This document shows positions 14,442 to 22,818 of a stretch of DNA of 64,000 nucleotides, one piece after another. The number at the start of each line of letters is the position of its first letter. The stretch's first letter is position 1. The stretch covers positions 163,604-227,603 of the forward strand of contig NZ_BCSX01000007.1 of NCBI RefSeq assembly GCF_001570425.1, given 5' to 3'. The stretch comes from Mycolicibacterium brisbanense (GTDB taxonomy: Bacteria > Actinomycetota > Actinomycetes > Mycobacteriales > Mycobacteriaceae). The notes under the pieces were generated by a model that made no database searches, was not told the origin of the DNA, and worked only from the letters and a program-made list of their open reading frames with translations. A program made the translations under genes and the position numbers.

Positions 14442-15221
14442 ATGACCCATCGAGATGTGGATCACTACCCGCGTCGCCCAGTGATCGGCATTACCGGACG
14501 CAGACAGCCCGCAGGCCCACTGGCGGTGCCGGTAGTCCGGGATGCATTGGTCGAGACGTTCTTCGTCGACTATTCGACCGCAGTATCCGCCGCAGGAGGT
14601 CTGCCGGTGCTGCTCACCATGGAATGCGATCCCGTCGAGGTGACCGCACGGATCGATGGCCTGGTGCTCTCCGGCGGGGCCGACATCGATCCGCGCCGCT
14701 ACGGCGCCACCCCCGGTGCACACGCCACGCCGGCTGAGCCCTTGCGCGACGAGTTCGAACACGCCGTGCTCGGCGCCGCATGGCTGCGCGGCATCCCGGT
14801 TCTCGGGATCTGCCGCGGCAACCAGGTGATCAATGTCCACCGCGGTGGCACACTCGTCGCGCATCTGCCCGCGGATTCCGGTGAGGCCCATAGCTTCTTG
14901 GGCTACCCGCGCAACCATCGCTCGCACCTCGTCGAATTCGTGGACGACTCAGTGCCACACAGCCTCTATGGCAGGCGACTCCGGGTCAACAGCCTGCACC
15001 ACCAGGCAGTGGACGAGGTGGGCACCGGGTTGGCCGTCACCGGGCGCGCCCCCGACGGTGTCGTCGAATCGATCGAAGCTCTCGACGCACCCGTCGTCGG
15101 GGTCCAGTGGCATCCCGAGATGCTCGACGGGACAGACCCGCTGTTCGACTGGTTGGTCGACAGCGCCAGACAGCACAGCACCACCAACAGAAAGCAGGAG
15201 GAAGATGTCGTCATCGCATGA
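14442..15221 (+). CDS. Gamma-glutamyl-amide hydrolase, PuuD-like class I glutamine amidotransferase
   Basis: Cytosolic hydrolase of 259 residues that removes glutamate from gamma-glutamylated amines. It has GLVLSGGADIDPRRYG, the nucleophile elbow VLGICRGNQVIN (catalytic Cys) and VVGVQWHPEML (catalytic His and Glu), preceded by the family start RPVIGITGRR. ATG 14442 is 8 nt after a promoter-operator palindrome and may be translated leaderless. Its end overlaps the SDR gene by 17 nt. With the ligase, dehydrogenases and permease nearby it fits a gamma-glutamylation pathway of the Puu or Ipu kind. Confidence 0.9.
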   Translation: MTHRDVDHYPRRPVIGITGRRQPAGPLAVPVVRDALVETFFVDYSTAVSAAGGLPVLLTMECDPVEVTARIDGLVLSGGADIDPRRYGATPGAHATPAEPLRDEFEHAVLGAAWLRGIPVLGICRGNQVINVHRGGTLVAHLPADSGEAHSFLGYPRNHRSHLVEFVDDSVPHSLYGRRLRVNSLHHQAVDEVGTGLAVTGRAPDGVVESIEALDAPVVGVQWHPEMLDGTDPLFDWLVDSARQHSTTNRKQEEDVVIA

Positions 15222-15975
15222 GAACCGCGTCGCGCTGGTGACCGGTGCCGGATCCGGTATCGGTAGGGCCATCGCCGAGCGGCTCGCAGGCCACGGCGTA
15301 AAGGTTGCGTGTGTCGACGTCGACCACGTCCGAGCGAAGGAAACCGCCGACAGCATCGCCGAATCCGGCGGCCAATCCCTGGCCTTGGCCGCCGACGTGC
15401 GCGACCGCGAGGCGATCGCTGCCGCGTTCGAAGCCACCGCCACCGAGTGGCAACGCTTCGACTACCTCGTCAACAACGCCGGGCTGATCACCATGTCGTC
15501 GCTGGAGGACCTCACCGACGACGAGTGGGATCTGGTGCTCGACGTCAACCTCAAGGGCGTGTACATCACCACCCAGTTGGCGGTACCGTACTTCCGCAAG
15601 GCCAATCGCGGTGCCGTGGTGAATCTTTCGACAGTCGAGGCCGACGTGGTGGTGTCTTCACAGGGGTTCGCCCAAGTGCATTACAACGCCTCCAAAGGCG
15701 GTGTGAAGATGCTGACCAAGGCCCTGGCGGTAGAGCTGTCGCGTTATAACGTCCGGGTGAACGCCATCGCCCCGGGCCCCGTACCCACCAATTTCCTGCC
15801 CGGCGTGGACTTGAACAGCCCCGAGGTGCTGGCCGTGATGGAGTCCCGGCTGCTGGTCAAGCGCCTCGGCAGGCCCGATGACATGGCCGCGGCGGTGTCC
15901 TTCCTGCTCTCCGATGACGCCTCGTACATCAGCGGCGTGCAACTTCCCGTCGACGGCGGGTGGCTGACCCGATGA
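15205..15975 (+). CDS. Short-chain dehydrogenase/reductase
   Basis: Classical SDR of 256 residues. The cofactor motif is VTGAGSGIGRAIAERLA, an Asp follows beta-2 (ACVDVD, NAD preference), then LVNNAG, active Ser in NLSTVEAD, the YNASK motif (Tyr and Lys present), and the C-terminal VNAIAPGPV and LPVDGGWLTR. The likely reaction in this operon is NAD-dependent oxidation of the alcohol group of a gamma-glutamylated amino alcohol to the aldehyde; that step is inferred from context. ATG 15205 follows aggagga inside the end of the puuD-like gene. The stop overlaps the next start (ATGA). Confidence 0.88.
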   Translation: MSSSHENRVALVTGAGSGIGRAIAERLAGHGVKVACVDVDHVRAKETADSIAESGGQSLALAADVRDREAIAAAFEATATEWQRFDYLVNNAGLITMSSLEDLTDDEWDLVLDVNLKGVYITTQLAVPYFRKANRGAVVNLSTVEADVVVSSQGFAQVHYNASKGGVKMLTKALAVELSRYNVRVNAIAPGPVPTNFLPGVDLNSPEVLAVMESRLLVKRLGRPDDMAAAVSFLLSDDASYISGVQLPVDGGWLTR

Positions 15976-17327
15976 CCGGGCTGCTCGACATCACGGACCT
16001 GCGCGGCCAGGGCATCGACACCGTGATCGTCGCCGGCGTCGACATGTACGGGCGGCTCTTCGGAAAACGCCTGCCCGTCCGGTCTTTTCAGCGCGTTCTC
16101 GGCGAGGGCCTGCACGTCTGCACGTGCGTGTACGCCTGGGACGTCAACCAGGACATGGACACCCTGAAAGTGGAATTCGCCGGCGCGCACACCGGGTGGC
16201 ACGACTTCCGGCTGCTACCGGACCTGACCACACTGCGCCGGGCGGCCTGGCTGGAGGGCACGGCGATCTGCCTGGCCGATTCGGTGGACGAGGAGTCCGG
16301 CGAGCCATTGCCGGTGGCGCCGCGGAGCATCCTGCGGCGTCAGGTACAGGCCCTTGCCGACCAGCAGCTCACTGCTTATACCGCAACCGAACTCGAGTTC
16401 CACCTGTACCGCGGCACACCAGACGAACTGCGACGCAACGGATACCGTGACCTCGACCCGACCACGCTGACCCGATCGGACTACGCGATCGGCGCGGGCA
16501 ACGCCATGGAGCCGTTCTTCCGCCAGGTCCGCAGCGCCTTGGAGGACAGCGGTGTCCCGGTCGAGGTCGCCCAAGCGGAGTACGGGCTCGGGCAGTGGGA
16601 GATCAACCTCGAATACGCCGAGGCGATCGAGACCGCCGACCGCCATGTGCTGTTCAAATGTGCGGTCGCCGATCTGGCCCGGGCACACGGCATGACCGCC
16701 ACCTTCATGCCGCGACCGTTGACCGACGGCATGGGCTCGTCCTGCCACATCCATGCCTCGGTACGCGGATCGGATGGCAGCAGGCCGTTCTACGACGCCG
16801 AAGCCGACCGGACCGCGAGCGCACCGCTTCGGCACGCGGTCGCCGGGGTGCTCGACCGTGCCTGCGACCTCATGCTGTTCTATGCGCCGACAGTGAACTC
16901 GATGCGCCGCATCATCAGCCACGACTTCGCAGGCAACGGGTTGACGTGGGGATTCGACAACCGCACAACCACATGTCGGTTGATCACCGGCGGGCCGGAC
17001 GCCAACCGGCTGGAGTTGCGGTTACCGGGCGCCGACGTCAACCCGTATCTGGCATCCGCGGCGATACTCGGGAGCATGCGCGACGGCATGGCCCGACAGA
17101 TCGATCCCGGCCCTCCGTGCACGGGTGACGGATACGCCGAAGCGCACGGCGAGCTGCCCCTCACGCTCGATGAAGCAGCCCAGCACCTGGAGCAAAGCCT
17201 GTTCGCCGCAACCACATTCGACAAGGAAGTGGTCGGCCACTACGCCACCGTGGCCCGCCACGAGTGGCTGCAGTTCCTCCGCGCGGTCAGCGACTGGGAC
17301 CGCGACCGGTACTTCGAAACCATCTGA
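15972..17327 (+). CDS. Glutamine synthetase family protein, probable gamma-glutamyl-amine ligase (PuuA/GlnA4-like)
   Basis: A 451-residue ATP-dependent ligase of the GS fold. It retains metal and substrate motifs TATELEFHLYRG, EYGLGQWEINLEYAEA, MGSSCHIHASV (ATP/ammonia loop), the NRTTTCRL arginine loop and ELRLPGADVNPYLA. The sequence diverges from housekeeping GlnA, as amine-specific relatives do. It would join glutamate to an amine, protecting the amino group during oxidation. It overlaps the SDR gene by ATGA; GTG 15960 is an alternative start. The aldehyde dehydrogenase follows after 73 nt. Confidence 0.88.
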   Translation: MTGLLDITDLRGQGIDTVIVAGVDMYGRLFGKRLPVRSFQRVLGEGLHVCTCVYAWDVNQDMDTLKVEFAGAHTGWHDFRLLPDLTTLRRAAWLEGTAICLADSVDEESGEPLPVAPRSILRRQVQALADQQLTAYTATELEFHLYRGTPDELRRNGYRDLDPTTLTRSDYAIGAGNAMEPFFRQVRSALEDSGVPVEVAQAEYGLGQWEINLEYAEAIETADRHVLFKCAVADLARAHGMTATFMPRPLTDGMGSSCHIHASVRGSDGSRPFYDAEADRTASAPLRHAVAGVLDRACDLMLFYAPTVNSMRRIISHDFAGNGLTWGFDNRTTTCRLITGGPDANRLELRLPGADVNPYLASAAILGSMRDGMARQIDPGPPCTGDGYAEAHGELPLTLDEAAQHLEQSLFAATTFDKEVVGHYATVARHEWLQFLRAVSDWDRDRYFETI

Positions 17328-17400
17328 TCCGCCCGTATGCGGGTGGCCGAGCCAGCGCCACCGCGTACCGGGCTGCCCGGCTCACGAAAGGTGACCGTAC

Positions 17401-18885
17401 ATGACTGGAAATGCCGTGGCCGCACCGGAACTCGCGCCGCAACGCGACTTCGTCTGCGGTAGCTGGTCGATGCCCACACACGACCTCGGCGCCGACCTTG
17501 TTGACCCCAATACCGCTGCCGTTCTCCAGCGTCAGCTGCAGACCGATACAGGCGAGGTCGACCGGGCTATTGCCGCGGCCGATGCCCTGCACGTCGCAGG
17601 TACCTGGCGGCGCACCCCGGCGACTGAGCGCGCCGCACTACTGCGCCGCACGGCAGACCTGCTGGCCGACCTGTCCGGTGATATCGCCCGCTGCGACGCC
17701 ATCAACACCGGTGTCGTGGTGTCAGTGACCGAGATGTTCGCCCAAGGCCTTTCGGATGCGTTGTGCGCGGCCGCCGACCACCTTGAGGCAGACCCCGGCA
17801 CGAACGACCCGGCTGCCGCAGGGCGGCCCGTACAGCTGCGGTACCTACCGTGGGGCCCGGTGGCGGTGATCGCGCCATGGAATGCACCGAGTTTCATCGT
17901 CGCCAAGAAGACTGCGTTCGCTCTCGCTGCCGGGGCACCGGTGATCGCGAAGCCGTCGAACTGGGCCCCGGCCAGTTCGGCACTGGTGGCCCAAGCCATC
18001 GAGCAGGCCCTCACCGAGGCCGGCCTGCCCCTGGAGATCTTCCAGTTGGTGCACGGCGGCCCTGACGTGGGGCGGCAACTGGCCGCTGACCGTCGTATCC
18101 GCGCGTTGTCGTTCACCGGTGGCCGGGCTGCGGGGGTGGCGGTGGCCCAGGACGCCGCCCCGGACTGCAAAGCGCTGCAACTCGAACTCGGCAGCAACAA
18201 CCCGGCGATCGTGCGCACGGATGCCGACATCGACGCCACCGCCGACGCACTGGTCAGCGGGTTCACCAAACTCAACGGTCAGTGGTGCGAGAGCCCGGGC
18301 AGTGTGGCAGTGGTGGGTTCCCGGTGCGACGCGCTGCTCGATGCGCTGCTCGACCGGCTGCGCACCGTGCGCATGGGGCACAGCCTCGACCCGGCCGCCG
18401 AGATGGGACCGCAGGCGCATGCCAGCCAGTATCAACAGGTTTCGGCTGCGGTGGCCAGGCTGGTCGCCGCAGGCGGGGTGGCGCACGGTGTCACACCGGT
18501 GCCGGATGCGGGCGGCTTCTTCCACGCCCCCGTCGTCGTCGACCACGCGCCTGCCGCGATGACGAAGGACGAGATCTTCGGGCCGGTGCTCACCCTGCAT
18601 CGGGTGAGCGACGACGCCGCCGCTCTTGCGCTGGCCAACTCCCGCAGCACCGGCCTGGCCGGCTATGTGTTCAGCAGCGATGTCGAGCAGGCAATGGCGC
18701 TCGGTGCCGAATTGGACTGCGGGGAGGTCAAGATCAACGGCACCAGCGTCTTGGATCTGGTTCCGGAGTCCACCCAGGGCTTCTGGGGCGCCAGCGGTGT
18801 CGGAGCCCACGGTGACGCCGAGCTTCTCCGTTTCTTCCGCGGCGCCCGCATCGTCGGAGTCGAGCGACCCGGGTTGCCGATATGA
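17401..18885 (+). CDS. Aldehyde dehydrogenase
   Basis: NAD(P)-dependent aldehyde dehydrogenase of 494 residues. It has PWNAPSFIVAKKTAFALAAG (cofactor site), KPSNWAPASS, FTGGRAAG, catalytic Glu in LQLELGSNNPAI, catalytic Cys in NGQWCESPG and KDEIFGPVLT. The usual ELGGK is ELGSN here, and GQ-x-C is kept. The likely role is oxidation of the gamma-glutamylated aldehyde from the SDR step to the acid. ATG 17401 follows aaaggtgaccgtac. The 70-nt gap to the amino acid dehydrogenase suggests one operon. Confidence 0.9.
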   Translation: MTGNAVAAPELAPQRDFVCGSWSMPTHDLGADLVDPNTAAVLQRQLQTDTGEVDRAIAAADALHVAGTWRRTPATERAALLRRTADLLADLSGDIARCDAINTGVVVSVTEMFAQGLSDALCAAADHLEADPGTNDPAAAGRPVQLRYLPWGPVAVIAPWNAPSFIVAKKTAFALAAGAPVIAKPSNWAPASSALVAQAIEQALTEAGLPLEIFQLVHGGPDVGRQLAADRRIRALSFTGGRAAGVAVAQDAAPDCKALQLELGSNNPAIVRTDADIDATADALVSGFTKLNGQWCESPGSVAVVGSRCDALLDALLDRLRTVRMGHSLDPAAEMGPQAHASQYQQVSAAVARLVAAGGVAHGVTPVPDAGGFFHAPVVVDHAPAAMTKDEIFGPVLTLHRVSDDAAALALANSRSTGLAGYVFSSDVEQAMALGAELDCGEVKINGTSVLDLVPESTQGFWGASGVGAHGDAELLRFFRGARIVGVERPGLPI

Positions 18886-18955
18886 AACCGGCGCAACGAG
18901 TTTCGACGTCCCCCTTCCGACCTGCCCCGGCGGATCACAGCCGAGAGGATTGACC

Positions 18956-20026
18956 ATGCAGACCAGCAGCCATGTCTTCGATCGACCCGATTTTTCCGAC
19001 GATGTCTCACACGAGCAGGTGATCTTCTGCCGCGACGAGCGCAGCGGCCTGAAGGCCATCATCGCGATCCATTCCACCGCTCTCGGTCCGTCGCTGGGCG
19101 GCACCCGGTTCTACCCCTATCCCGACGAGAGCACCGCATTGACCGACGTGCTGCGGCTGTCGCGGGGTATGACCTACAAAGCCGCGATCGCGGGTCTCGG
19201 CCTCGGCGGTGGCAAGTCCGTCATCATCGGAGACCCCAAGCGGATCAAGACTCCCGAATTGCTGGAAGCACATGGACGATTCGTCGACAGCCTCGGCGGC
19301 CGCTACATCACCGCAGGCGACGTGGGAACCACGTCCGAGGACATGGACATCATCGGCCGCTGCACCCGCCATGTCGCGGCACGAACCACCGCGCACGGCG
19401 GGTCGGGTGACAGTGCGCCGCTGACCGCGCTCGGCGTATTCCACTCGATCCTGGCTGCCGCCGAATCCGTTTGGGGCAGCAGCGATCTGAGCGGGCGCCG
19501 GGTCGGCGTGGAGGGAACGGGCAAGGTCGGCTACCACCTGGTGCGGCTGCTCACCGGGGCCGGCGCGGACGTGTCGGTCTGCGACGTCGACAGCGCGGCA
19601 CTGGACCGGATCCGTTCTGAGTTCGATGGCGTTACGGTGCTGGACCGGGTCATCGACGCACCGGTCGACATCTACGCGCCGTGCGCATTGGGGGCAACGC
19701 TGAACGATGCGTCCGTGCCGGACCTTTCGGCGCGCATCGTGTGCGGAGCGGCCAACAATCAACTCGCGCATGACGGTATCGAACAACTACTGAACAACCG
19801 CGGAATCACCTGGGTGCCGGACTATGTCGCCAACGGCGGCGGTCTCATTCAGGTCGCAGGTGAGATCCGGCGGGTCACCAGAGAACAGGCGGCGGCCCAG
19901 GTTGTCGCGATCGGAGACACCGTTCGGGAGATCCTCGGCCGCACTCGTCAGCTCAACATGTCCGCAGGCCAGGCGGCCCGCGACATCGTGCAGGAACGGA
20001 TGCGCGCGGCCGGGTCCGGGATGTGA
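18956..20026 (+). CDS. Glu/Leu/Phe/Val dehydrogenase (leucine/valine dehydrogenase type)
   Basis: NAD-dependent amino acid dehydrogenase of 356 residues that deaminates an amino acid to its keto acid. It has the Gly-rich catalytic region LGGTRFYPYPDE, MTYKAAIAGLGLGGGKSVII (catalytic Lys), TAGDVGTTSEDMD and the cofactor fold VGVEGTGKVGYHLVRLL. Length and motifs fit the branched-chain/phenylalanine subgroup, not hexameric glutamate dehydrogenase. ATG 18956 follows cgagaggat. In this operon it would act last, on the amino acid released by the PuuD-like hydrolase. Confidence 0.9.
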   Translation: MQTSSHVFDRPDFSDDVSHEQVIFCRDERSGLKAIIAIHSTALGPSLGGTRFYPYPDESTALTDVLRLSRGMTYKAAIAGLGLGGGKSVIIGDPKRIKTPELLEAHGRFVDSLGGRYITAGDVGTTSEDMDIIGRCTRHVAARTTAHGGSGDSAPLTALGVFHSILAAAESVWGSSDLSGRRVGVEGTGKVGYHLVRLLTGAGADVSVCDVDSAALDRIRSEFDGVTVLDRVIDAPVDIYAPCALGATLNDASVPDLSARIVCGAANNQLAHDGIEQLLNNRGITWVPDYVANGGGLIQVAGEIRRVTREQAAAQVVAIGDTVREILGRTRQLNMSAGQAARDIVQERMRAAGSGM

Positions 20027-20027
20027 C

Positions 20028-20297
20028 ATGGAACGTTGTGAGGCACACGCGTTGACCGTGGAGTTCGACTCGAGCGATCACACGCAAACCTTGCTGCGGT
20101 TCGCCGCGGATCTGCATCGGCGCCGGATCACCATCACGGCGTTGTCGTTCACTGTGCCCGCCGCCGAGCGCGTGCGGATCGATGCCGAGTTCACCGCGAC
20201 GGGCCGCCAGGCCCGGACTGCTCAACGCACACTGCAGGGCCGGATCGGCGTGCTGCGCACCGCGTTGCGGGGTGTCGGTCTGATCAGCTCGGCGTGA
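20028..20297 (+). CDS. Small ACT-domain-like protein
   Basis: An 89-residue protein whose pattern HALTVEFDSSDHTQTLLRFA, RRRITITALSF and VRIDAEFTATG resembles the beta-alpha-beta ACT domain of IlvH-type regulatory subunits. It may bind an amino acid and act as an effector sensor for a neighbouring enzyme; this is inference. ATG 20028 is 1 nt after the dehydrogenase stop, so it is coupled. The 3' end overlaps the convergent MarR gene by 14 nt. Confidence 0.65.
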   Translation: MERCEAHALTVEFDSSDHTQTLLRFAADLHRRRITITALSFTVPAAERVRIDAEFTATGRQARTAQRTLQGRIGVLRTALRGVGLISSA

Positions 20298-20727
20298 TCT
20301 TCGCCAGGATCGTCAGCAGCGCGTCGAGATCGTCGGCACCCAGGCCCGCCAGCACGTCCGGTGCCGGGTCCTCGACCGCGTCGATCTGCTCCAGCACGGC
20401 GCGGCCCGCATCGGTCAGCGACACCGTCTTACAGCGCCGGTTGGCCGGGTCGACGGTACGGATCACCAGGCCGCGTTCCTCGAGATCGTTGACCGCCACG
20501 GTCGCGGCAGGCGCGTCGACCGTTGCGGCGTGGGCGACCTGCTTGACCGTCATCGGCTGCCGGGCCAACCGGCGCAGGATCCGGATGCGGCTGAACGGCA
20601 GGCCGCTGCGCTCGATCACCGCCCGCTTCCAACTGTCGCGGTTGTCGAACACTAGGGTCGTCAGCGCCCGCCACACCTCATCGGCAGCGGTCTGCGTGCC
20701 AGGCATCGGCATCTGTTCAGCCGACAT
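20284..20727 (-). CDS. MarR family transcriptional regulator
   Basis: A 147-residue regulator: LPFSRIRILRRLARQPMTVK, recognition helix region AHAATVDAPAATVAVNDLEERG and wing RTVDPANRRCKTVSLTDAG. It starts inside the end of the MFS gene (11-nt overlap), so the transporter and its likely repressor form one operon. ATG 20727 is preferred to an in-frame start 30 nt upstream. The candidate operator is the CACAA-CTA-TTGTG palindrome at the MFS start. Confidence 0.87.
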   Translation of the reverse strand: MSAEQMPMPGTQTAADEVWRALTTLVFDNRDSWKRAVIERSGLPFSRIRILRRLARQPMTVKQVAHAATVDAPAATVAVNDLEERGLVIRTVDPANRRCKTVSLTDAGRAVLEQIDAVEDPAPDVLAGLGADDLDALLTILAKITPS

Positions 20728-22186
20728 GGGCCACCTCCGACGGACGGTGATGTTCACCGATCAGCGGGGCCAGTTTCTCCGCTGACCGCAGCGCCCACGG
20801 CGTGGTGGACACGATGCCGAGGCCCACGATCACCAAACCCAGTGCGGCACAGACGAACCACAGCGGCCGGGCGGCGACCGCGAAATCGGCCCCGGTCTTG
20901 AGAGATCCAGCCAGTGCCGTTCCCGCCACCGACCCGCACAGCGCCACACCGATGCTGACACCCACCTGGCGGCTGGTGGACGCCACCGCGGATGCCGCGC
21001 CGGCCCGGTCCAGCGGCATACCGCTCACGGCGGCGGTGGTGATCGGCGCGTTGACGGTCGCAAAGCCGATCCCGAAGACCGCGAAGATAACCAGCAGCTG
21101 CCACACCGGGGTGTGCGCCGTCAGCCGGGTCAGCATGAGCGTCGCCGCGGTGATCATCGTGCCTGCCACCAACAACGACGGCCGGCTGCCGAACCGGCCC
21201 ACGAGGCGCCCCGACAGCGGCGAAAAGATCAGTGCGCCAACGGCGACCGGTAGATAGATCAGACCGGTGTGCATGGCCGAATAGCCCCGTTCGCCCTGCA
21301 GGTACAGCGACATCATGAACAGGAACGCACCGTACGCGGCGAACGCGCACACCGCGACCACTGTGGCTGATGCGAACGGGACACTGCGGAAAAACCGAAG
21401 ATCGATGAACGGGTCGCGACGGCGGGCCTCGTAGCGCAGGAAGGCTGCGAAGGCGATCAGTGCGACAGCGCCGACACCGAGCGTGCGGGGATCGGTCCAG
21501 CCATAGCCCGGGCCCTCGATCAACACGAAGACGACACCGAACAGAAACGCCACGCCCAGAGCCTGGCCGATCGGATCGACGTCGCGCATCGTCGAGGATT
21601 TCGACTCCGGCACGAAGATGGCGGTCAGCAGGACGGCCAGCGCGCAGATGGGCAGGTTGATCCAGAACACCGAGCGCCAGTTGACATATTCGATGAGCGC
21701 GCCGCCGACGATGGGGCCCAGCGCCATCGAGATGCCGACCACGCCGCCCCACACGCCGACGGCTCGGGCCCGTTCGACGCGGCCGGTGAACACCTGCGTG
21801 ATGATCGACATGGCGACGGGGTTGAGCATCGAGCCGCCGATGGCCTGCAGGAACCGGGCCGCGATGAGCAATTCGATATTGGGTGCCAGGCTGCACAGCA
21901 GGGAGGCCAGCGCGAAGACGGTCAGACCCAACTGGAAGGTGCGCCGACGGCCGAACCGGTCAGCCGTCGCGCCGGACAGCAGCAGCAGCGAGGCGAGCAC
22001 CAGGGTGTACACGTCGATCACCCATTGCAGCTGTGAAGGCGATGCGTCGAAATCGGACCGGATGCTCGGGATGGCGACGTTGACGATGGTGGCGTCCATC
22101 GACACGATCAGCAGACTCAGGCAGCAGGAGACCAGGATGATGGCCTTGCGCCGCGGGCTCAGCGACCGGACGACAGTTTCATTCAC
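20717..22186 (-). CDS. MFS multidrug transporter, DHA2 (14-TM) family
   Basis: Inner-membrane drug:proton antiporter of 489 residues. It has motif A ATADRFGRRRTFQLG, motif C-like GPIVGGALIEYVNWRSVFWINLP and the early helix DATIVNVAIPSI with the membrane Asp typical of EmrB/QacA pumps; about 14 hydrophobic segments. The start is GTG 22186. The gene is followed by its own MarR regulator. The promoter palindrome overlaps the start codon, so repression could block both transcription and initiation. Confidence 0.9.
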   Translation of the reverse strand: MNETVVRSLSPRRKAIILVSCCLSLLIVSMDATIVNVAIPSIRSDFDASPSQLQWVIDVYTLVLASLLLLSGATADRFGRRRTFQLGLTVFALASLLCSLAPNIELLIAARFLQAIGGSMLNPVAMSIITQVFTGRVERARAVGVWGGVVGISMALGPIVGGALIEYVNWRSVFWINLPICALAVLLTAIFVPESKSSTMRDVDPIGQALGVAFLFGVVFVLIEGPGYGWTDPRTLGVGAVALIAFAAFLRYEARRRDPFIDLRFFRSVPFASATVVAVCAFAAYGAFLFMMSLYLQGERGYSAMHTGLIYLPVAVGALIFSPLSGRLVGRFGSRPSLLVAGTMITAATLMLTRLTAHTPVWQLLVIFAVFGIGFATVNAPITTAAVSGMPLDRAGAASAVASTSRQVGVSIGVALCGSVAGTALAGSLKTGADFAVAARPLWFVCAALGLVIVGLGIVSTTPWALRSAEKLAPLIGEHHRPSEVAHVG

Positions 22187-22198
22187 ACAACTATTGTG
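22186..22198. promoter_or_regulatory. Palindrome overlapping the MFS start codon
   Basis: Perfect inverted repeat CACAA-CTA-TTGTG with wider TTCAC/GTGAA symmetry. It covers the GTG start of the MFS gene and is a candidate MarR operator. Confidence 0.5.
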
Positions 22199-22248
22199 AA
22201 ACTACAACTCTGTCGCGGGCAAGATCGTCGTCAGAGAGAATCGTCACC

Positions 22249-22713
22249 GTGAACGAACGGAATACCCGGGTTGCCGCGGCCGTCGCCGCCGCGGGCATCG
22301 AACCAGCCATCCGAATCCTGGCCGCCGCCGCGAAGACCGCCGCCGCCGCGGCCGAGCAGCTGGGCTGCGAGGTCGGCGCGATCGCCAACAGCCTGGTGTT
22401 CGACTGCGACGGCGAGCCGCTGCTGGTCATGGCCAGCGGGGCGGCCCGGGTGGACACCGATGTGCTGGCCCGCCACCTCGGCGCCACGACCATCAGCAAG
22501 GCGAACCCGAAGCTGGTGCTGACGGCGACCGGTCAGGTGATCGGCGGCGTCGCGCCCACCGGCCATCCGATGCAGCTGCGGACCGTGGTCGACGAAACAC
22601 TGGCCGGCTACCCGATGGTGTGGACCGCCGCGGGCACCGCCGACTCGGTGATGCCGCTGACCTATCCGCAGTTGCTGGCGCTCACCGGAGGCGTCGCGCT
22701 GCCAGTGCGCTAG
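22249..22713 (+). CDS. YbaK/EbsC family aminoacyl-tRNA deacylase
   Basis: A 154-residue trans-editing protein of the YbaK/ProX fold, which hydrolyses mischarged aminoacyl-tRNA. It has EVGAIANSLVFDCDGEPLLV, the substrate loop GATTISKANPKLVL (conserved Lys) and TGQVIGGVAPTGHP (GXXXP loop). GTG 22249 gives an N-terminus rich in Ala, a helical extension of about 30 residues. It is divergent from the MFS gene and converges on gltA2 across a strong terminator. Confidence 0.88.
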   Translation: MNERNTRVAAAVAAAGIEPAIRILAAAAKTAAAAAEQLGCEVGAIANSLVFDCDGEPLLVMASGAARVDTDVLARHLGATTISKANPKLVLTATGQVIGGVAPTGHPMQLRTVVDETLAGYPMVWTAAGTADSVMPLTYPQLLALTGGVALPVR

Positions 22714-22733
22714 CCGCCGTTGCGCGAGCAGAC

Positions 22734-22773
22734 GCCAAGGTCCCCCAAAACCGGCGTTTTGGGGGACCTTGGC
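22734..22773. terminator. Strong bidirectional terminator between ybaK-like gene and gltA2
   Basis: Perfect 18-bp stem: gccaaggtcccccaaaac (22734-22751) and its complement (22756-22773), loop cggc. Its central A4/T4 tracts give a T-run on either strand. A second small GC hairpin (cccgc/gcggg) follows around 22786-22797. Confidence 0.8.
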
Positions 22774-22818
22774 TGGGGGCACCTCCCGCTTGCGGGGGAC
22801 TGGTCGGCGAAAGAAATG

